Assembly (NCBI GenBank): GCA_016935485.1
Contig: JAFGQW010000368.1
Location: 1 to 52,204, forward strand
Length of the DNA stretch: 52,204 nucleotides
Direction of reading: 5' to 3'
Origin: Planctomycetota bacterium
GTDB lineage: Bacteria > Planctomycetota > JAFGQW01
Part shown: piece after piece, positions 25,628 to 34,531 of the stretch
Layout: each line of letters begins with the position of its first letter
Numbering within the stretch: position 1 is the first letter of the stretch
Translations under genes and position numbers: made by a program
The notes under the pieces: generated by a model
The model's input: the letters and a program-made list of their open reading frames with translations, nothing else
The model's database searches: none
Told to the model about the DNA's origin: nothing

Positions 25628-26905
25628 ATGGTCCGCAATCGCCGGCCGCGGGCCGGAATCGCTGCTTGCTGTCTGCTGCTGCTGCTGCTGCCCGCCGTGG
25701 CGACCTCCCAGTGGCACGACCGCGGCTACGTCACCACCTCGGGCGACCGCGTCCACGTCATCGACCCCTCCGGCGGGGTCCGGTCCACCCTGCTCGCGCC
25801 CAGCCACGCGGACATCGCGGACCTCATCATGGACGCGGACAACTGCCAGGTGCTGCTTGTGCTGCGCGACCGGCAGCGCATCGTGCGCTTCGATCCCGTG
25901 ACGCTCGCCATCACCGGAACGCTCCACGAGGGCGCGCCGCTGTCCAGTCCGGTCGGGATCGCGATCGACCACAACGGCCACCACTACATCGCCGACGCCA
26001 CCCAGCAGGCCGTCTATCGCCTCACTCCGCGCGGGATCGAGAAGGTGCTGTCCAGCACGACGCACCTGGATTGGCCGGAAGGCGGCGTGCGCATCGATCC
26101 CGACACCGGGGACCTCCTCGTGCTGAACACGTCCGTCACCAGCGACCGCCTCTACCGCATCCTGCGCAACGGCAGCGGCATCGAGCCCGTCGGCGCGGGC
26201 TTCCAGGCCCGCTACGGGTTCGATGTGCACCTGCCTTCCTGGGACATCTTCGCCACGTCGTGCTGCCAGCCGTTCGTCTCCCCGATCCGCATCCTCCGGC
26301 TGGGCCAGAACGCGGCCGAGGACTTCTTCGTCCAGCCCCCCGGCCTCGACGGCGCCTACGCCGTCCGCTGCGACCGCTCGAGCGCCCGCGACCAGCGTCT
26401 CGTGGTGGCGCCCATGTTCGACCAGGCCGGCATCTGGTTCATCGACATGACCTCGCGGGCGGTGACCTCGCTCCAGCGCCTCGACCGGCCACAGCTCGCC
26501 CTGGAGTTCGTCCACGGCCGCAACGTCCAGCCCGTGGCCGCGGGCAGCGGACGGTGGGATATCCGGCTCAGCTTCCCGGGCGAGGCGCGCAACAGCTACT
26601 TCGTGCTGCTCAGCGTGAACGGCGTCCGGCCCGGCCTGCTGCTCGGCGATGGCCGCAAGATCCAGCTTGTGCTGGACGTCGTGGCCCGCGCGACGCTGAC
26701 GCTGGAGTTCTCGTCCATCTTCTGGAACAACCACGGCGTGCTCGACGGCGCGGGCGAGGCCGCCGCGCATCTCGACGTGAGGCCGCTCGGCCCGAACGTC
26801 CGCGGACTGCGGCTCTGGGCGCAGGCCCTGACCTTCCACCCCGCCGCGCCCCTCGGCATCCGCACGATCGCCGAGCCCGTCGTGCTCGTGGTGGAGGACT
26901 CCTGA
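25628..26905 (+). CDS. Secreted NHL/SMP-30-like propeller protein with shared C-terminal module
   Basis: A 425-residue exported protein. The signal peptide has a run of leucines (CCLLLLLLPAVATSQ). Residues ~30-310 are a beta-propeller, seen in DRVHVIDPSGGVRSTL, VGIAIDHNGHHYIADAT, VRIDPDTGDLLVLN and VVAPMFDQAGIWFIDM. The last ~115 residues (IRLSFPGEARNSYFVLLSVN to QALTFHPAAPLGIRTIAEP) form a module also present at the end of the 8.4-kb gene. GGGGAGGA precedes the ATG. The conserved Asp residues of gluconolactonase-type enzymes could not be assigned, so an enzymatic function is not claimed. Confidence 0.8.
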   Translation: MVRNRRPRAGIAACCLLLLLLPAVATSQWHDRGYVTTSGDRVHVIDPSGGVRSTLLAPSHADIADLIMDADNCQVLLVLRDRQRIVRFDPVTLAITGTLHEGAPLSSPVGIAIDHNGHHYIADATQQAVYRLTPRGIEKVLSSTTHLDWPEGGVRIDPDTGDLLVLNTSVTSDRLYRILRNGSGIEPVGAGFQARYGFDVHLPSWDIFATSCCQPFVSPIRILRLGQNAAEDFFVQPPGLDGAYAVRCDRSSARDQRLVVAPMFDQAGIWFIDMTSRAVTSLQRLDRPQLALEFVHGRNVQPVAAGSGRWDIRLSFPGEARNSYFVLLSVNGVRPGLLLGDGRKIQLVLDVVARATLTLEFSSIFWNNHGVLDGAGEAAAHLDVRPLGPNVRGLRLWAQALTFHPAAPLGIRTIAEPVVLVVEDS

Positions 26906-26988
26906 ACGGCGTTGACACGCGCCGCCGCGCGGGTGAAAGTGGCACCCGCGCCGAGGACCCTCGCCGCCAACCGAAGGCCGTCCAGCCC

Positions 26989-28029
26989 ATGAGCCAGCCG
27001 CCGTCTCGCCTCCTCCACGGACAGCGCATCTACCCGGTCAGCGCCGAGCGCATGGCGGCCGTCCAGGACGGCGCGGTCGACGTCATCGTCACCTCCCCGC
27101 CCTACAACCGCGGCAAGTGCTACTCCGGGGACGACCGCCGCGCGCACGACGACCGCCTCTCCGAGAGCGCCTACCTCGCCCTGCTCCGCCGCGTGTTCGC
27201 GGAATGCCGCCGCGTGCTCCGGGACGACGGGCTGTTCTTCCTCAACATCGGCGACGCGGCCGGCGACCAGGGCAAGTCCGAGCGGGTCGCCCAGACGGCC
27301 GTCCAGGCCGGATTCCGGCGCATCCAGACCGTCGCCTGGGTGAAGTCCCTGCTCGGCAAGGGGCACTACACGCCCTCGGGACGCGACCGGCGCCTGAACA
27401 ACTGCTGGGAGGCGGTCTTCCTGCTGGCCAAGACGGAGCGCTACCGTCTGGACCCCAAGGCCATCGGCATCCCGTACGCCGACAAGTCCAACATCGGCCG
27501 CTACGGCGAGACCGATCTGCGCGACGCGGGCAACGTGTGGCTCGTCACCTACTCCCGGACGACCGGCCACACCGTCAAGAAGGGCCACGACGCCCCCTTC
27601 CCGGTCGAGCTTCCCTACCGGTGCATCAAGCTCGTGCCGGGCGCCCGCCTCGTGCTCGACCCGTTCGGCGGCACCATGAGCACGCTCGCGGCCGCCCGGG
27701 CGCTCGGGCTGCGGGGCATCGGCTTCGAGCCCTTCCCGCGCTGGTCGGTCATCGAGGCGTGCCTCGCGGAGGGCGCGCGTTTCCGGCCGCCGCCCGTGCA
27801 GCTCATTCCCGAGCTGGAGCGCGGTGTCGCGGTCCTGCTCGAGCTGGTGCGCGAGCTCGGGGACGGCGGCACGATCGAGGAGGTGCTGGCGCGGCGGCGC
27901 ATGCGCCGGGACGACCGCGAACTGGTGCTCCGCCTGGCCGGCGCCGCGGCGCCGCCGCCCCCCGAAGCGCGCAGGCCGCGGCGCCGGCACACCGAGACAA
28001 CGCCGGCGCTCCCCTTCGAGGAGCACTGA
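26989..28029 (+). CDS. Orphan DNA methyltransferase (N4-C/N6-A type, beta order)
   Basis: A 346-residue site-specific DNA methyltransferase. The catalytic motif IV is VTSPPYNRGKCY near residue 37 and the AdoMet-binding motif I is LVLDPFGGTMSTLAAARALG near residue 222, so the motif order is catalytic first, as in beta-class enzymes. SPPY is more common in N4-cytosine enzymes but does not decide the base. The C-terminus has a charged tail with RRPRRRH. No endonuclease or specificity subunit is adjacent. The next sequence downstream is a transposase remnant, so either the restriction partner was lost or the enzyme is a solitary regulator. The start ATG has no strong ribosome binding site. Confidence 0.9.
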   Translation: MSQPPSRLLHGQRIYPVSAERMAAVQDGAVDVIVTSPPYNRGKCYSGDDRRAHDDRLSESAYLALLRRVFAECRRVLRDDGLFFLNIGDAAGDQGKSERVAQTAVQAGFRRIQTVAWVKSLLGKGHYTPSGRDRRLNNCWEAVFLLAKTERYRLDPKAIGIPYADKSNIGRYGETDLRDAGNVWLVTYSRTTGHTVKKGHDAPFPVELPYRCIKLVPGARLVLDPFGGTMSTLAAARALGLRGIGFEPFPRWSVIEACLAEGARFRPPPVQLIPELERGVAVLLELVRELGDGGTIEEVLARRRMRRDDRELVLRLAGAAAPPPPEARRPRRRHTETTPALPFEEH

Positions 28030-28037
28030 ACCGGCCG

Positions 28038-28345
28038 GTCGGCCTCTTCAAGAACGCGGACGCCAAGTGGGACCGCGAGGCGGTGTGCGGGTCAACGACC
28101 ACGACTTCCGCTCGGCCGCGGTTGGCATTGCGGTCTCCTGCGGCATCCACGACCTGCACGCCAACCGCGGCGCCCTCGGTGTCGGCCGCTCCCACGACAC
28201 GCCCAACTTCGCCGTCGATTGCCTTGAGCGGTGGTGGCGCTCCGAGGGCAAACCGCGCTGCCCCGGCGCCAACGAGCTCGCCATTCTCGCCGACGGCGGC
28301 GGCAGCACCAACTGCGCCACCGGCCGCGCCTGGAACCGCGTACCG
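28038..28345 (+). pseudogene. ISAzo13-family transposase remnant
   Basis: Two frames together read as the middle of an ISAzo13-type DDE transposase. GLFKNADAKWDREAV is in one frame and is followed, after an apparent one-base loss near 28083-28088, by VNDHDFRSAAVGIAVSCGIH, DLHANRGALGVGRSHDTPNF, AVDCLERWWRSEGKPRCPGA and NELAILADGGGSTN. These match the family's phrases on NFKNxGxxW, HDF, YDLxANxGxVxVGxDHDT, FAVxxIRRWW and LLITADGGGS. About 100 residues remain of roughly 400. Both the N- and C-terminal parts are missing and no terminal inverted repeats were found. It sits between the methyltransferase and the end of the secreted protein gene. Confidence 0.8.
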
Positions 28346-28358
28346 GTCCGTCCGGTGC

Positions 28359-29507
28359 CTACTGCAGCGTGAGCTCCTCGGGTTGAGAGGCCGCAAAGGC
28401 GGTGTTTCCCGGATCGATGGCCAGGGCGCCCACGCGCAGGCGAAGCCCGGACAGCACGGGACCGGGGTGGGCGATCCCGATTCCCGGCGCCACGGGGAAG
28501 TAAGTAACGCTGTGGGCGCAATAGACGCTTGCCGAGGACGTGGTCCCCACGTTGGCCGTAAGCAACCCGTTGACTCCGTTCACGACGGACCCGACCACGA
28601 GGGGGTCCAGCGCCACTGGCGCGATCACGCCGCCGGGAAAGGACGTGGTTCCGGGCTGGTATCCGACGGCGAGCACGTACGGCCACGGCCCCGGAGCGAA
28701 TGGGGAAGGCCGGGGCACCGCGATCCGCGCGGAGATCGCGCCCTTCCGGGGGAGGACCCGGCCGCCGGGGAAGTGGAGATCGACGATCGTGCCCGTGGAG
28801 AACTCGATGCCGTGGCGAACGGAAACCGGGCCGGGCGCACCCGGATCGATCCAGTCCGCCTGGACGGTGTACGGACCTGCCGCGAGACCAGCGAGCGGCA
28901 GCGAGACCCGCGCCACTCCGCCCGCCGGGACGGTGAGCGAGGGGAACGACGTGGAGGCCGCCGGGACCGATCCGCCGGGCGTGAAGATGCGCAGCGTCGG
29001 AGAGATGACGCGCGGTTGACTCGCCGTGTTCGCGAACTCCCATTCCGATCCACCGGCCGGGAAGGCGATGTGGTGACCGCCGGGGCCGTGAGGGATCGCC
29101 GTCGGATAGGCGTGAATATCCGGGAACCCCGCGCTCGCCGGGCCGACATCGATGCGCGCAGCGGCACCGCTGCCGTGAGGGCAAAGGAGCACGAAGCTTC
29201 CGGACGAGCCCGGGCCTGTCGCCGGAGCCGTGTAGGACAAACTCGCCTTTGCGCCGTTCGCAAGGCAAGACCCGACCGGCCCGCAGCCGACCAGGGCGGG
29301 GGCGATCAGTTCCCCGCCCGGCTGGAGCAGCGTCAGAACGTTGGTCACGGATACGTCGATGCAGATCGGTGTATTGTTGATCAGCACGACCGGGAACGGG
29401 ACCCCCGGAGTCACCGGGGTCGAGGGCACCTGGAGCGTGGTCTGCGAGTGGCCTCGCGAGGCCACGAGGGCGAGGAATGCGACTGCGAGCGTTGCACGAC
29501 GGTGCAT
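28359..29507 (-). CDS. Secreted beta-rich protein
   Basis: A 382-residue exported protein with signal peptide MHRRATLAVAFLALVASRGHSQ. The body is made of Ig-like or beta-sandwich segments (VPFPVVLINNTPICIDVSVT, GGVARVSLPLAGLAAGPYTV, GTIVDLHFPGG). The end, SGLRLRVGALAIDPGNTAF, resembles the closing motif of the shared C-terminal module in other secreted genes here. The pattern is that of an extracellular adhesion or surface-layer component; no enzyme motif was seen. The ATG is preceded by GGGAGGA at 5 nt. Its stop lies against the ISAzo13 remnant. Confidence 0.75.
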   Translation of the reverse strand: MHRRATLAVAFLALVASRGHSQTTLQVPSTPVTPGVPFPVVLINNTPICIDVSVTNVLTLLQPGGELIAPALVGCGPVGSCLANGAKASLSYTAPATGPGSSGSFVLLCPHGSGAAARIDVGPASAGFPDIHAYPTAIPHGPGGHHIAFPAGGSEWEFANTASQPRVISPTLRIFTPGGSVPAASTSFPSLTVPAGGVARVSLPLAGLAAGPYTVQADWIDPGAPGPVSVRHGIEFSTGTIVDLHFPGGRVLPRKGAISARIAVPRPSPFAPGPWPYVLAVGYQPGTTSFPGGVIAPVALDPLVVGSVVNGVNGLLTANVGTTSSASVYCAHSVTYFPVAPGIGIAHPGPVLSGLRLRVGALAIDPGNTAFAASQPEELTLQ

Positions 29508-30142
29508 GGGAATCCTCCCGAGCTGCGGTCCGTACGCGATGAATGGTGCCCCCGGTTCGCGCGGACGAGCTCAGTATAACCGCCTGTACCCCGAGGCGCG
29601 AACTTCTCCGCACGGCAAGAAGAAATCCGCCAGTCCATCCACCAAGGCAGCTTGCACGGCGCGCGGTGAACCTGCCCGCCACGCCGTCTCGGTTTCGAAC
29701 AACGCGCAGCGATGCGGGACATGCCCGTCCCGCCTCTCCCACGGTCACGGGCGCAAGCTGACAGCTGACGGCTGATCGCTGTGGGCCGCGGGCAGTGCCC
29801 GCGCTGTGGAATCATCGGCAGGAAGCTGTCGCCTCCGGCAAGAGGGCCGCTGGACGGTCGCGTCTCCCACGGAGCATCGGTGGAGACGTGCCGGTTCGCG
29901 GGCCGCGCAATTCGAGGGTGCCGGAGAGGAGCACAGCGGCCGACATTGCGTAGCCACGGAAGCCAACTCCCCGTCTGCAATGCGTTACGAGGGAGGCGCA
30001 GCTCCAGTCTTTTCGGCGGGTTTGGGCGGGAAGCCCACACAAGGCGGCTTCTGGCCCGTGGGGCAAGGCATCGGTTGCGGAAACCCGACCGCATGAACCC
30101 TCCGGCGACCGTGGCCAAGACGGGCGAAGCTACACCGGTCGC
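29508..30142. other. 635-nt gap without a recognisable gene
   Basis: This stretch is noticeably less GC-rich than the rest and has no codon pattern typical of the genome. It contains a short tandem of GCTGAC-type units near 29757-29784 (AGCTGACAGCTGACGGCTGA), a repeat type also present at 43021. Small ORFs on both strands have no family resemblance. Confidence 0.5.
29757..29784. repeat. Short GCTGAC tandem
   Basis: AAGCTGACAGCTGACGGCTGATCGCTG is four imperfect 7-nt units. A similar tandem, read as TCAGCGGTCAGCGGTCAGC, occurs at 43022-43040. Confidence 0.6.
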
Positions 30143-30766
30143 TTACCGGCCAGGAACGCTTCGGGCCGGGAGGCGAAACGCGGATTCTAGCCACGGCAGG
30201 GAGCGACGGAACTGCTTGACCATGGGGAAGACGTAAAGGAGCATCGCGGCCAGGGAAACGGTCGAGAACCACGCAGGGGATACACCGTGCACCACGATCA
30301 AGTGGACCGAGTCGTCGCCGATACGCCAGCCGGCCAGGTGGAGCAGCGGAAACGCGGTCCACGTGAGCGACCACATGGCGCAGGCGATGGACAGGCTGGT
30401 CCCGAACAGAAACGGCGCAAGACCGGCCCGGGCCAGGCGGGGCAGGAAAGGCAGGATGGCCACGCCGACGAGGTAATTGAACACGCCGCCTCCGGCCGTG
30501 ATGAGCATCTCGCCCACGCGGCCCGGCGTGCCGGCCCATACCGTCTCGGCCCTGCCCAGGAAGAAGAAGAACTCGACCGCCACCACCCGTCCCCCCGTGA
30601 GCCAGACCGCCAGGCAATGGCCGAACTCGTGGACGGCCCCGACCAGCACCACCACGAGAGCCGTGGTGGGCAGCGCCAGCAGCACGGTCTTGCGCAAGCG
30701 GCGGCCAAAACCCATGGTCCTGGTGGCCGCGGGCGCGCCCGGCGGGCCGCTCTCCGGCTGGATCAT
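30143..30766 (-). CDS. M50-type membrane metallopeptidase homologue
   Basis: A 207-residue polytopic protein with about five membrane segments. The zinc-site helix VVLVGAVHEFGHCLAVWLTG carries HExxH (HEFGH), as in site-2 proteases and the M50-like membrane proteins. The second metal ligand of M50 enzymes (N/DxxPG) was not found, so activity is uncertain; GEMLITAGGGVFNYLVGVAI occupies the usual place. The start is the ATG with GGAGGGAT upstream; the longer track ORF adds 82 arginine-rich residues. The C-terminal tail is cytoplasmic. Substrate unknown. Confidence 0.72.
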   Translation of the reverse strand: MIQPESGPPGAPAATRTMGFGRRLRKTVLLALPTTALVVVLVGAVHEFGHCLAVWLTGGRVVAVEFFFFLGRAETVWAGTPGRVGEMLITAGGGVFNYLVGVAILPFLPRLARAGLAPFLFGTSLSIACAMWSLTWTAFPLLHLAGWRIGDDSVHLIVVHGVSPAWFSTVSLAAMLLYVFPMVKQFRRSLPWLESAFRLPARSVPGR

Positions 30767-31245
30767 CCTGCATCCCTCCTGGTGCCCGGGTTCCCGCCCG
30801 GCACGACGCTCACGAGAAGAGCTTCTTCCGTGCCATGAAACAGCAGGAACGACGCCGCAGCGGCCGCGCGGGGCGCGGGGCTCATCCAGGACTTCGAGTG
30901 CCTGGCCCCCGCCGCCGCCCTGGTGGCCAACCTCGAAAAACCGGACTCCGTCGCCATCCTCTGCGGCACCCTCGACGCGCTCTGCCCGCCGCCTTCGCCG
31001 AGCTCGACGCACGCCGCCATGATGCCAAGGCCTCCGGCGGCCCCGTCGAGTCGCCCGCGGCCGACGCCCTCGGCCCCGTCATCGAGACGGCATCGCTTCC
31101 CGCGGCCGACAGCATCGTCCGATCAGACGACAGTGAACCGGCGTATCCGGGCCGCCGCAAGGAAGCCGCCTGCTCCGAGTCCGGCGGGTCCGTTTGCCGC
31201 CCAATCCAACCGAGTGCTGACGCCGTAGGCTCCTCGCGCGGACCC
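30767..31245. other. 479-nt gap with a possible decayed reading frame
   Basis: On the plus strand LIQDFECLAPAAALVANLEK continues as PDSVAILCGTLDAL and then, after a frame change near 30985, as AAFAELDARRHDAKASGG. The amino-acid composition looks coding and the frames are broken, suggesting the eroded remains of a gene, but I could not assign a family. The end of the gap is plain non-coding sequence before the NYN gene's stop. Confidence 0.35.
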
Positions 31246-32025
31246 TCAGCCCGGGTAGCCGACGGCGTGGCTCGCGGCGTCGACGACGAGGAACCCCCGT
31301 CGCTCGAGCTCGCGCATCACCGGCTCGGCCTGGCTCTTCTTCGTGCTCGGAAGCTGGCTCTCGACGTGCGCGAGCAGCGATTTCACGCGGCCCGGACGGC
31401 GCTCCGGGCTCATGCGCGCCAGGCGCTCCTTCACACGGTCGGCCAGCTCGGCCACCTCGGAACTCGGCTGGCCGCCGGCCTTCTTCTTCTTGCGTCGCCG
31501 GGTCTTCTTCGCCGCAGACGCCGCGGCCGCCGTGCTCGCCGCTGCGGGTGCGGCGGCGGACGCGGCGCTCGCTGCCCTCGCGACCGGCACCGCGGGCGCC
31601 GGCGCGACCGTGGTGCGCGCGCGCCGGCGGGGCCAGCTCGCCGCTTCGGGGTTCACCCGCACCGCGCTCCGGCCCTCCCGGCCGAGCTCGGCGATCAGCG
31701 GGTCGAAGCCGCGGTCGGCGCTGAAGATCGCGAACGCGACCGGTTCCTCGGTCCGCGCGTGGTGCATGCCCACGTGCAGCGCGAGGATGAAGTCGAGCGC
31801 GTTCTTGCCCACCGCGCCGGGCGAGACCCAGTGCACGGCGCGCCCCAGGCGCTGCATGCGCTGCACCAGGTCGAGCGGGATCTTCTTCTGCTGGCTGCCG
31901 ACGAAGATCCACACCCCCTCGAAGTCGTACTGCTCGATCAGCGGCAGACAGTCCGGCGCGTTCTCGTAATCCACGAAGATGCGGTAGCGCGCACCCGGAG
32001 TCTGCTTCTTCTTTCGCTTGCCCAT
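31246..32025 (-). CDS. NYN/PIN-like domain protein
   Basis: A 259-residue protein with a PIN-like (NYN/LabA-type) nuclease fold in the first half: RYRIFVDYENAPDCLPLIE, then KNALDFILALHVGMHH and FAIFSADRGFDPLIAELG, giving the acidic cluster Asp-Glu, Asp and Asp of the metal site. A long Ala-rich linker with KKTRRRKKKK follows, then a helical C-terminal domain (VKSLLAHVESQL ... VMRELERRGFLVVD) resembling a small winged helix. Such proteins are likely RNases or RNA-binding; this architecture is known in proteobacterial PIN-like proteins. The start is MGKRKKKQTPG, ahead of the domain; the track ORF has 60 extra Arg-rich residues. Confidence 0.82.
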   Translation of the reverse strand: MGKRKKKQTPGARYRIFVDYENAPDCLPLIEQYDFEGVWIFVGSQQKKIPLDLVQRMQRLGRAVHWVSPGAVGKNALDFILALHVGMHHARTEEPVAFAIFSADRGFDPLIAELGREGRSAVRVNPEAASWPRRRARTTVAPAPAVPVARAASAASAAAPAAASTAAAASAAKKTRRRKKKKAGGQPSSEVAELADRVKERLARMSPERRPGRVKSLLAHVESQLPSTKKSQAEPVMRELERRGFLVVDAASHAVGYPG

Positions 32026-32152
32026 GCCTCCATCCAATCTGTGCGGCCGGATCGCCCGCCGCCTGCCGATCCGGCCCGCATCCGAACTCTTATCGCCCCG
32101 CGACACGGCCAGCCTTGAACCCGGCACCCCGCCCGTCCGCACCGGCCGCCCC

Positions 32153-32791
32153 TCACGGCCGTGGCTCCGGACCGTCTGGCGGCGCCGCCGCGCGCTCGGG
32201 CGCATACGGGCGCCACGCCCGCGGCACGAGATCGACGAGGCTCGGCACGCGCGCCAGGTACTCCCGGTAGGGCGCGCCGAGCGCCGCCGCCAGGGTCCGC
32301 TCCTCCGCGACGCCGCGCACGAAGAAGAGCGCCGCCGCCAGGCCGACCAGCACCCAGGCGATCAACTGCGCGTTCACCAGGGCCATGCCGGTCAGCTCCA
32401 GCAGCAGCCCCTTGTGGAGGGGATGGCGGCAGAGCCGGTAGACGCCGCGGTCGACCACGCGGTGGTCCTTCTTCACCAGGATGAACTCGTCGAAGCACTC
32501 GCCGATTTGCGCGAGCGCCAGCCGACGGAGCGCCACGCCGGCGGCCATCAGCAGCATGCCGACGGCGGCGAGGACGCCCGGGGCCGCGCCGAGCAGCATG
32601 CGGCCCGCGGCCAGCACGAAGAGCGCCCCGTAGCAGAGAAACCAGAGGTAAACGCTCGCGTGGCCGGTGCGCCCGCCCACCCCGGCGGCAGCCGCCTCGC
32701 CCTTGAGGCGGCGAACCAGCTGGTGGCCGTGGCCGAGGAGAGCCAGCAGCACGAGGAGCGCAAGGATGACCAGGCGGAACACGATCGTCAT
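32153..32791 (-). CDS. Isoprenylcysteine/phospholipid methyltransferase-like membrane protein
   Basis: A 212-residue membrane protein with about five hydrophobic segments. The C-terminal half has the ICMT/PEMT signature: VDRGVYRLCRHPLHKGLLLE (RHPxY/H), LVGLAAALFFVRGVAEERTL (EE) and LGAPYREYLARVPSLVDLVP. Such enzymes transfer methyl from S-adenosylmethionine to isoprenylcysteine, phospholipid head groups or small lipophilic thiols. The N-terminus MTIVFRLVILALLVLLALLG is a membrane helix, and GAGAGGG precedes the ATG. The substrate cannot be named from sequence. It is in the same orientation as the NYN gene, 127 nt upstream of it. Confidence 0.85.
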   Translation of the reverse strand: MTIVFRLVILALLVLLALLGHGHQLVRRLKGEAAAAGVGGRTGHASVYLWFLCYGALFVLAAGRMLLGAAPGVLAAVGMLLMAAGVALRRLALAQIGECFDEFILVKKDHRVVDRGVYRLCRHPLHKGLLLELTGMALVNAQLIAWVLVGLAAALFFVRGVAEERTLAAALGAPYREYLARVPSLVDLVPRAWRPYAPERAAAPPDGPEPRP

Positions 32792-32967
32792 GAGCCCTCT
32801 CGCGGGCGGTCGACGTCCCGGGAACTGTAGCGCGCGAGCGAAAGCGTGTAAACGGTTGAATTGCGGCGCGCCCGGCACCAGGAGAGCGCCGGGGGCGGAC
32901 TCGTGCGCTCGACCACGGAGCCACGAGCACGCCGGTCCCGCCAACCGGATGCAGGGAAGGAAGCCGC

Positions 32968-34494
32968 ATGAAAGTCCAGACCCTCCTGAAGGAGCTCGGC
33001 CTGAAGAAGGACAACCCCGGGGTGTATGCTGCACGGTGGCTCGCGGGGCGCGGACGCGAGCCGCTCGCCTCGTGCTCGCCCCACGACGGCGCCGTGATCG
33101 CGCGCGTCCAGCGCGCTACGCTCGCCGACTACGACCGGGCGGCGGCGGCGGCCGTCGCGGCCTTCCCGCGCTGGCGCGACACGCCGGCGCCCCGGCGCGG
33201 CGAGGTGGTGCGCCAGATCGGCAACGTGCTCCGCGAGCACCAGGAAGCGCTCGGGCACCTCGTGTCCCTGGAGATGGGCAAGATCCTCGCGGAGGGCAGC
33301 GGCGAGGTGCAGGAGATGATCGACATCGCCGACTTCGCCGTCGGGCTGAGCCGCCAGCTCTACGGGCTCACCATGCCCTCCGAACGCCCCGGCCACCGCA
33401 TGTACGAGCAGTGGCACCCGCTGGGCCCCATCGGCATCATCACCGCGTTTAACTTCCCGGTCGCGGTCTGGTCCTGGAACGCGATGATCGCCGCGGTGTG
33501 CGGCGACACCATGGTGTGGAAGCCGGCCTCGACCACGCCGCTGTGCGCGCTCGCGGTGCAGAATCTGATCGCGCCGGTGCTCCGCGCCCACGGGCACCCC
33601 GGCGTCATGAACCTGGTGGTCGGGCCGGGCGCGATCGGCCAGGCCATGGGCGAGGACGAACGGCTGGGACTGGTGAGCTTCACCGGCTCCACGGAGGTCG
33701 GGCGCGGGGTTGCCCGCGCGGTCGCCTCCCGGCTGGGCCGCCACCTGCTCGAGCTCGGCGGCAACAACGCCGTGCTGGTCATGGACGACGCGGATCTCGA
33801 TCTCGCCATCCGCGCGGTGCTGTTCGGGGCGGTCGGCACGGCGGGGCAGCGCTGCACGTCCACGCGGCGGGTGCTGCTGCACCGGTCCATCGCCGCGGAG
33901 TTCACCCGGCGGCTCAAGCGCGCCTACGCGCAGGTCCGGATCGGCGATCCGCGCGCCGCCGGCACGCTCATGGGCCCGCTGGTGACGCCCGAGGCCGTGG
34001 CGGACTACGAGCAAGCGCTCGAGCGCATCCGGCGCGAGGGCGGGCGGATCCTCTGCGGCGGCAAGGTGCTCCGGAGCGGTGCCTACCGCAAGGGCAACTA
34101 CGTCCTGCCCACGCTGGTCGCGGCGCCCGACGACCTGCCGATCATGCAGGAGGAGGTGTTCGCGCCGATTCTCTACCTGGTCACGGTGAACGACCTCACC
34201 GAGGCGATCGCCGTCCAGAACGACGTGCCGCAGGGGCTCTCGAGCGCCATCTTCACCGGCCGGGTAGCCGACGCCGAGCGGTTCCTCTCGCACGGCGGCA
34301 GCGACTGCGGGATCGCCAACGTGAACATCGGAACCTCGGGGGCCGAGATCGGCGGCGCCTTCGGCGGCGAGAAGGACACCGGCGGCGGCCGCGAGGCGGG
34401 CTCCGACGCCTGGCGGAGCTACATGCGGCGCCAGACCTGCACGCTGAACTGGTCGGGCGAGCTGCCGCTCGCGCAGGGCATCCAGTTCGGGTAG
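32968..34494 (+). CDS. Aldehyde dehydrogenase, ALDH7 (antiquitin) type
   Basis: A 508-residue NAD-dependent aldehyde dehydrogenase. Catalytic Cys296 is in GTAGQRCTSTRR, general base Glu262 in LLELGGNNAV, the NAD site in FTGSTEVGRGVA, and PIGIITAFNFPVAVW is intact. The C-terminal NVNIGTSGAEIGGAFGGEKD and then GGGREAGSDAW are diagnostic of ALDH7, which oxidises alpha-aminoadipic semialdehyde (L-piperideine-6-carboxylate) in lysine breakdown (AmaB-like). No other lysine catabolism gene is in the window, so the pathway role is inferred. Start chosen at MKVQTLLKELGL, the family N-terminus. A U-tract terminator follows. Confidence 0.92.
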   Translation: MKVQTLLKELGLKKDNPGVYAARWLAGRGREPLASCSPHDGAVIARVQRATLADYDRAAAAAVAAFPRWRDTPAPRRGEVVRQIGNVLREHQEALGHLVSLEMGKILAEGSGEVQEMIDIADFAVGLSRQLYGLTMPSERPGHRMYEQWHPLGPIGIITAFNFPVAVWSWNAMIAAVCGDTMVWKPASTTPLCALAVQNLIAPVLRAHGHPGVMNLVVGPGAIGQAMGEDERLGLVSFTGSTEVGRGVARAVASRLGRHLLELGGNNAVLVMDDADLDLAIRAVLFGAVGTAGQRCTSTRRVLLHRSIAAEFTRRLKRAYAQVRIGDPRAAGTLMGPLVTPEAVADYEQALERIRREGGRILCGGKVLRSGAYRKGNYVLPTLVAAPDDLPIMQEEVFAPILYLVTVNDLTEAIAVQNDVPQGLSSAIFTGRVADAERFLSHGGSDCGIANVNIGTSGAEIGGAFGGEKDTGGGREAGSDAWRSYMRRQTCTLNWSGELPLAQGIQFG

Positions 34495-34531
34495 CGTCCC
34501 GCGCCCGGCGCGCAGCGGCACCCGGGCCGAA

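Noticed and set aside
29508-30142. tRNA, small RNA or retron in the less GC-rich gap
   Set aside because: No cloverleaf, T-loop GTTCGA pattern or reverse transcriptase was seen.
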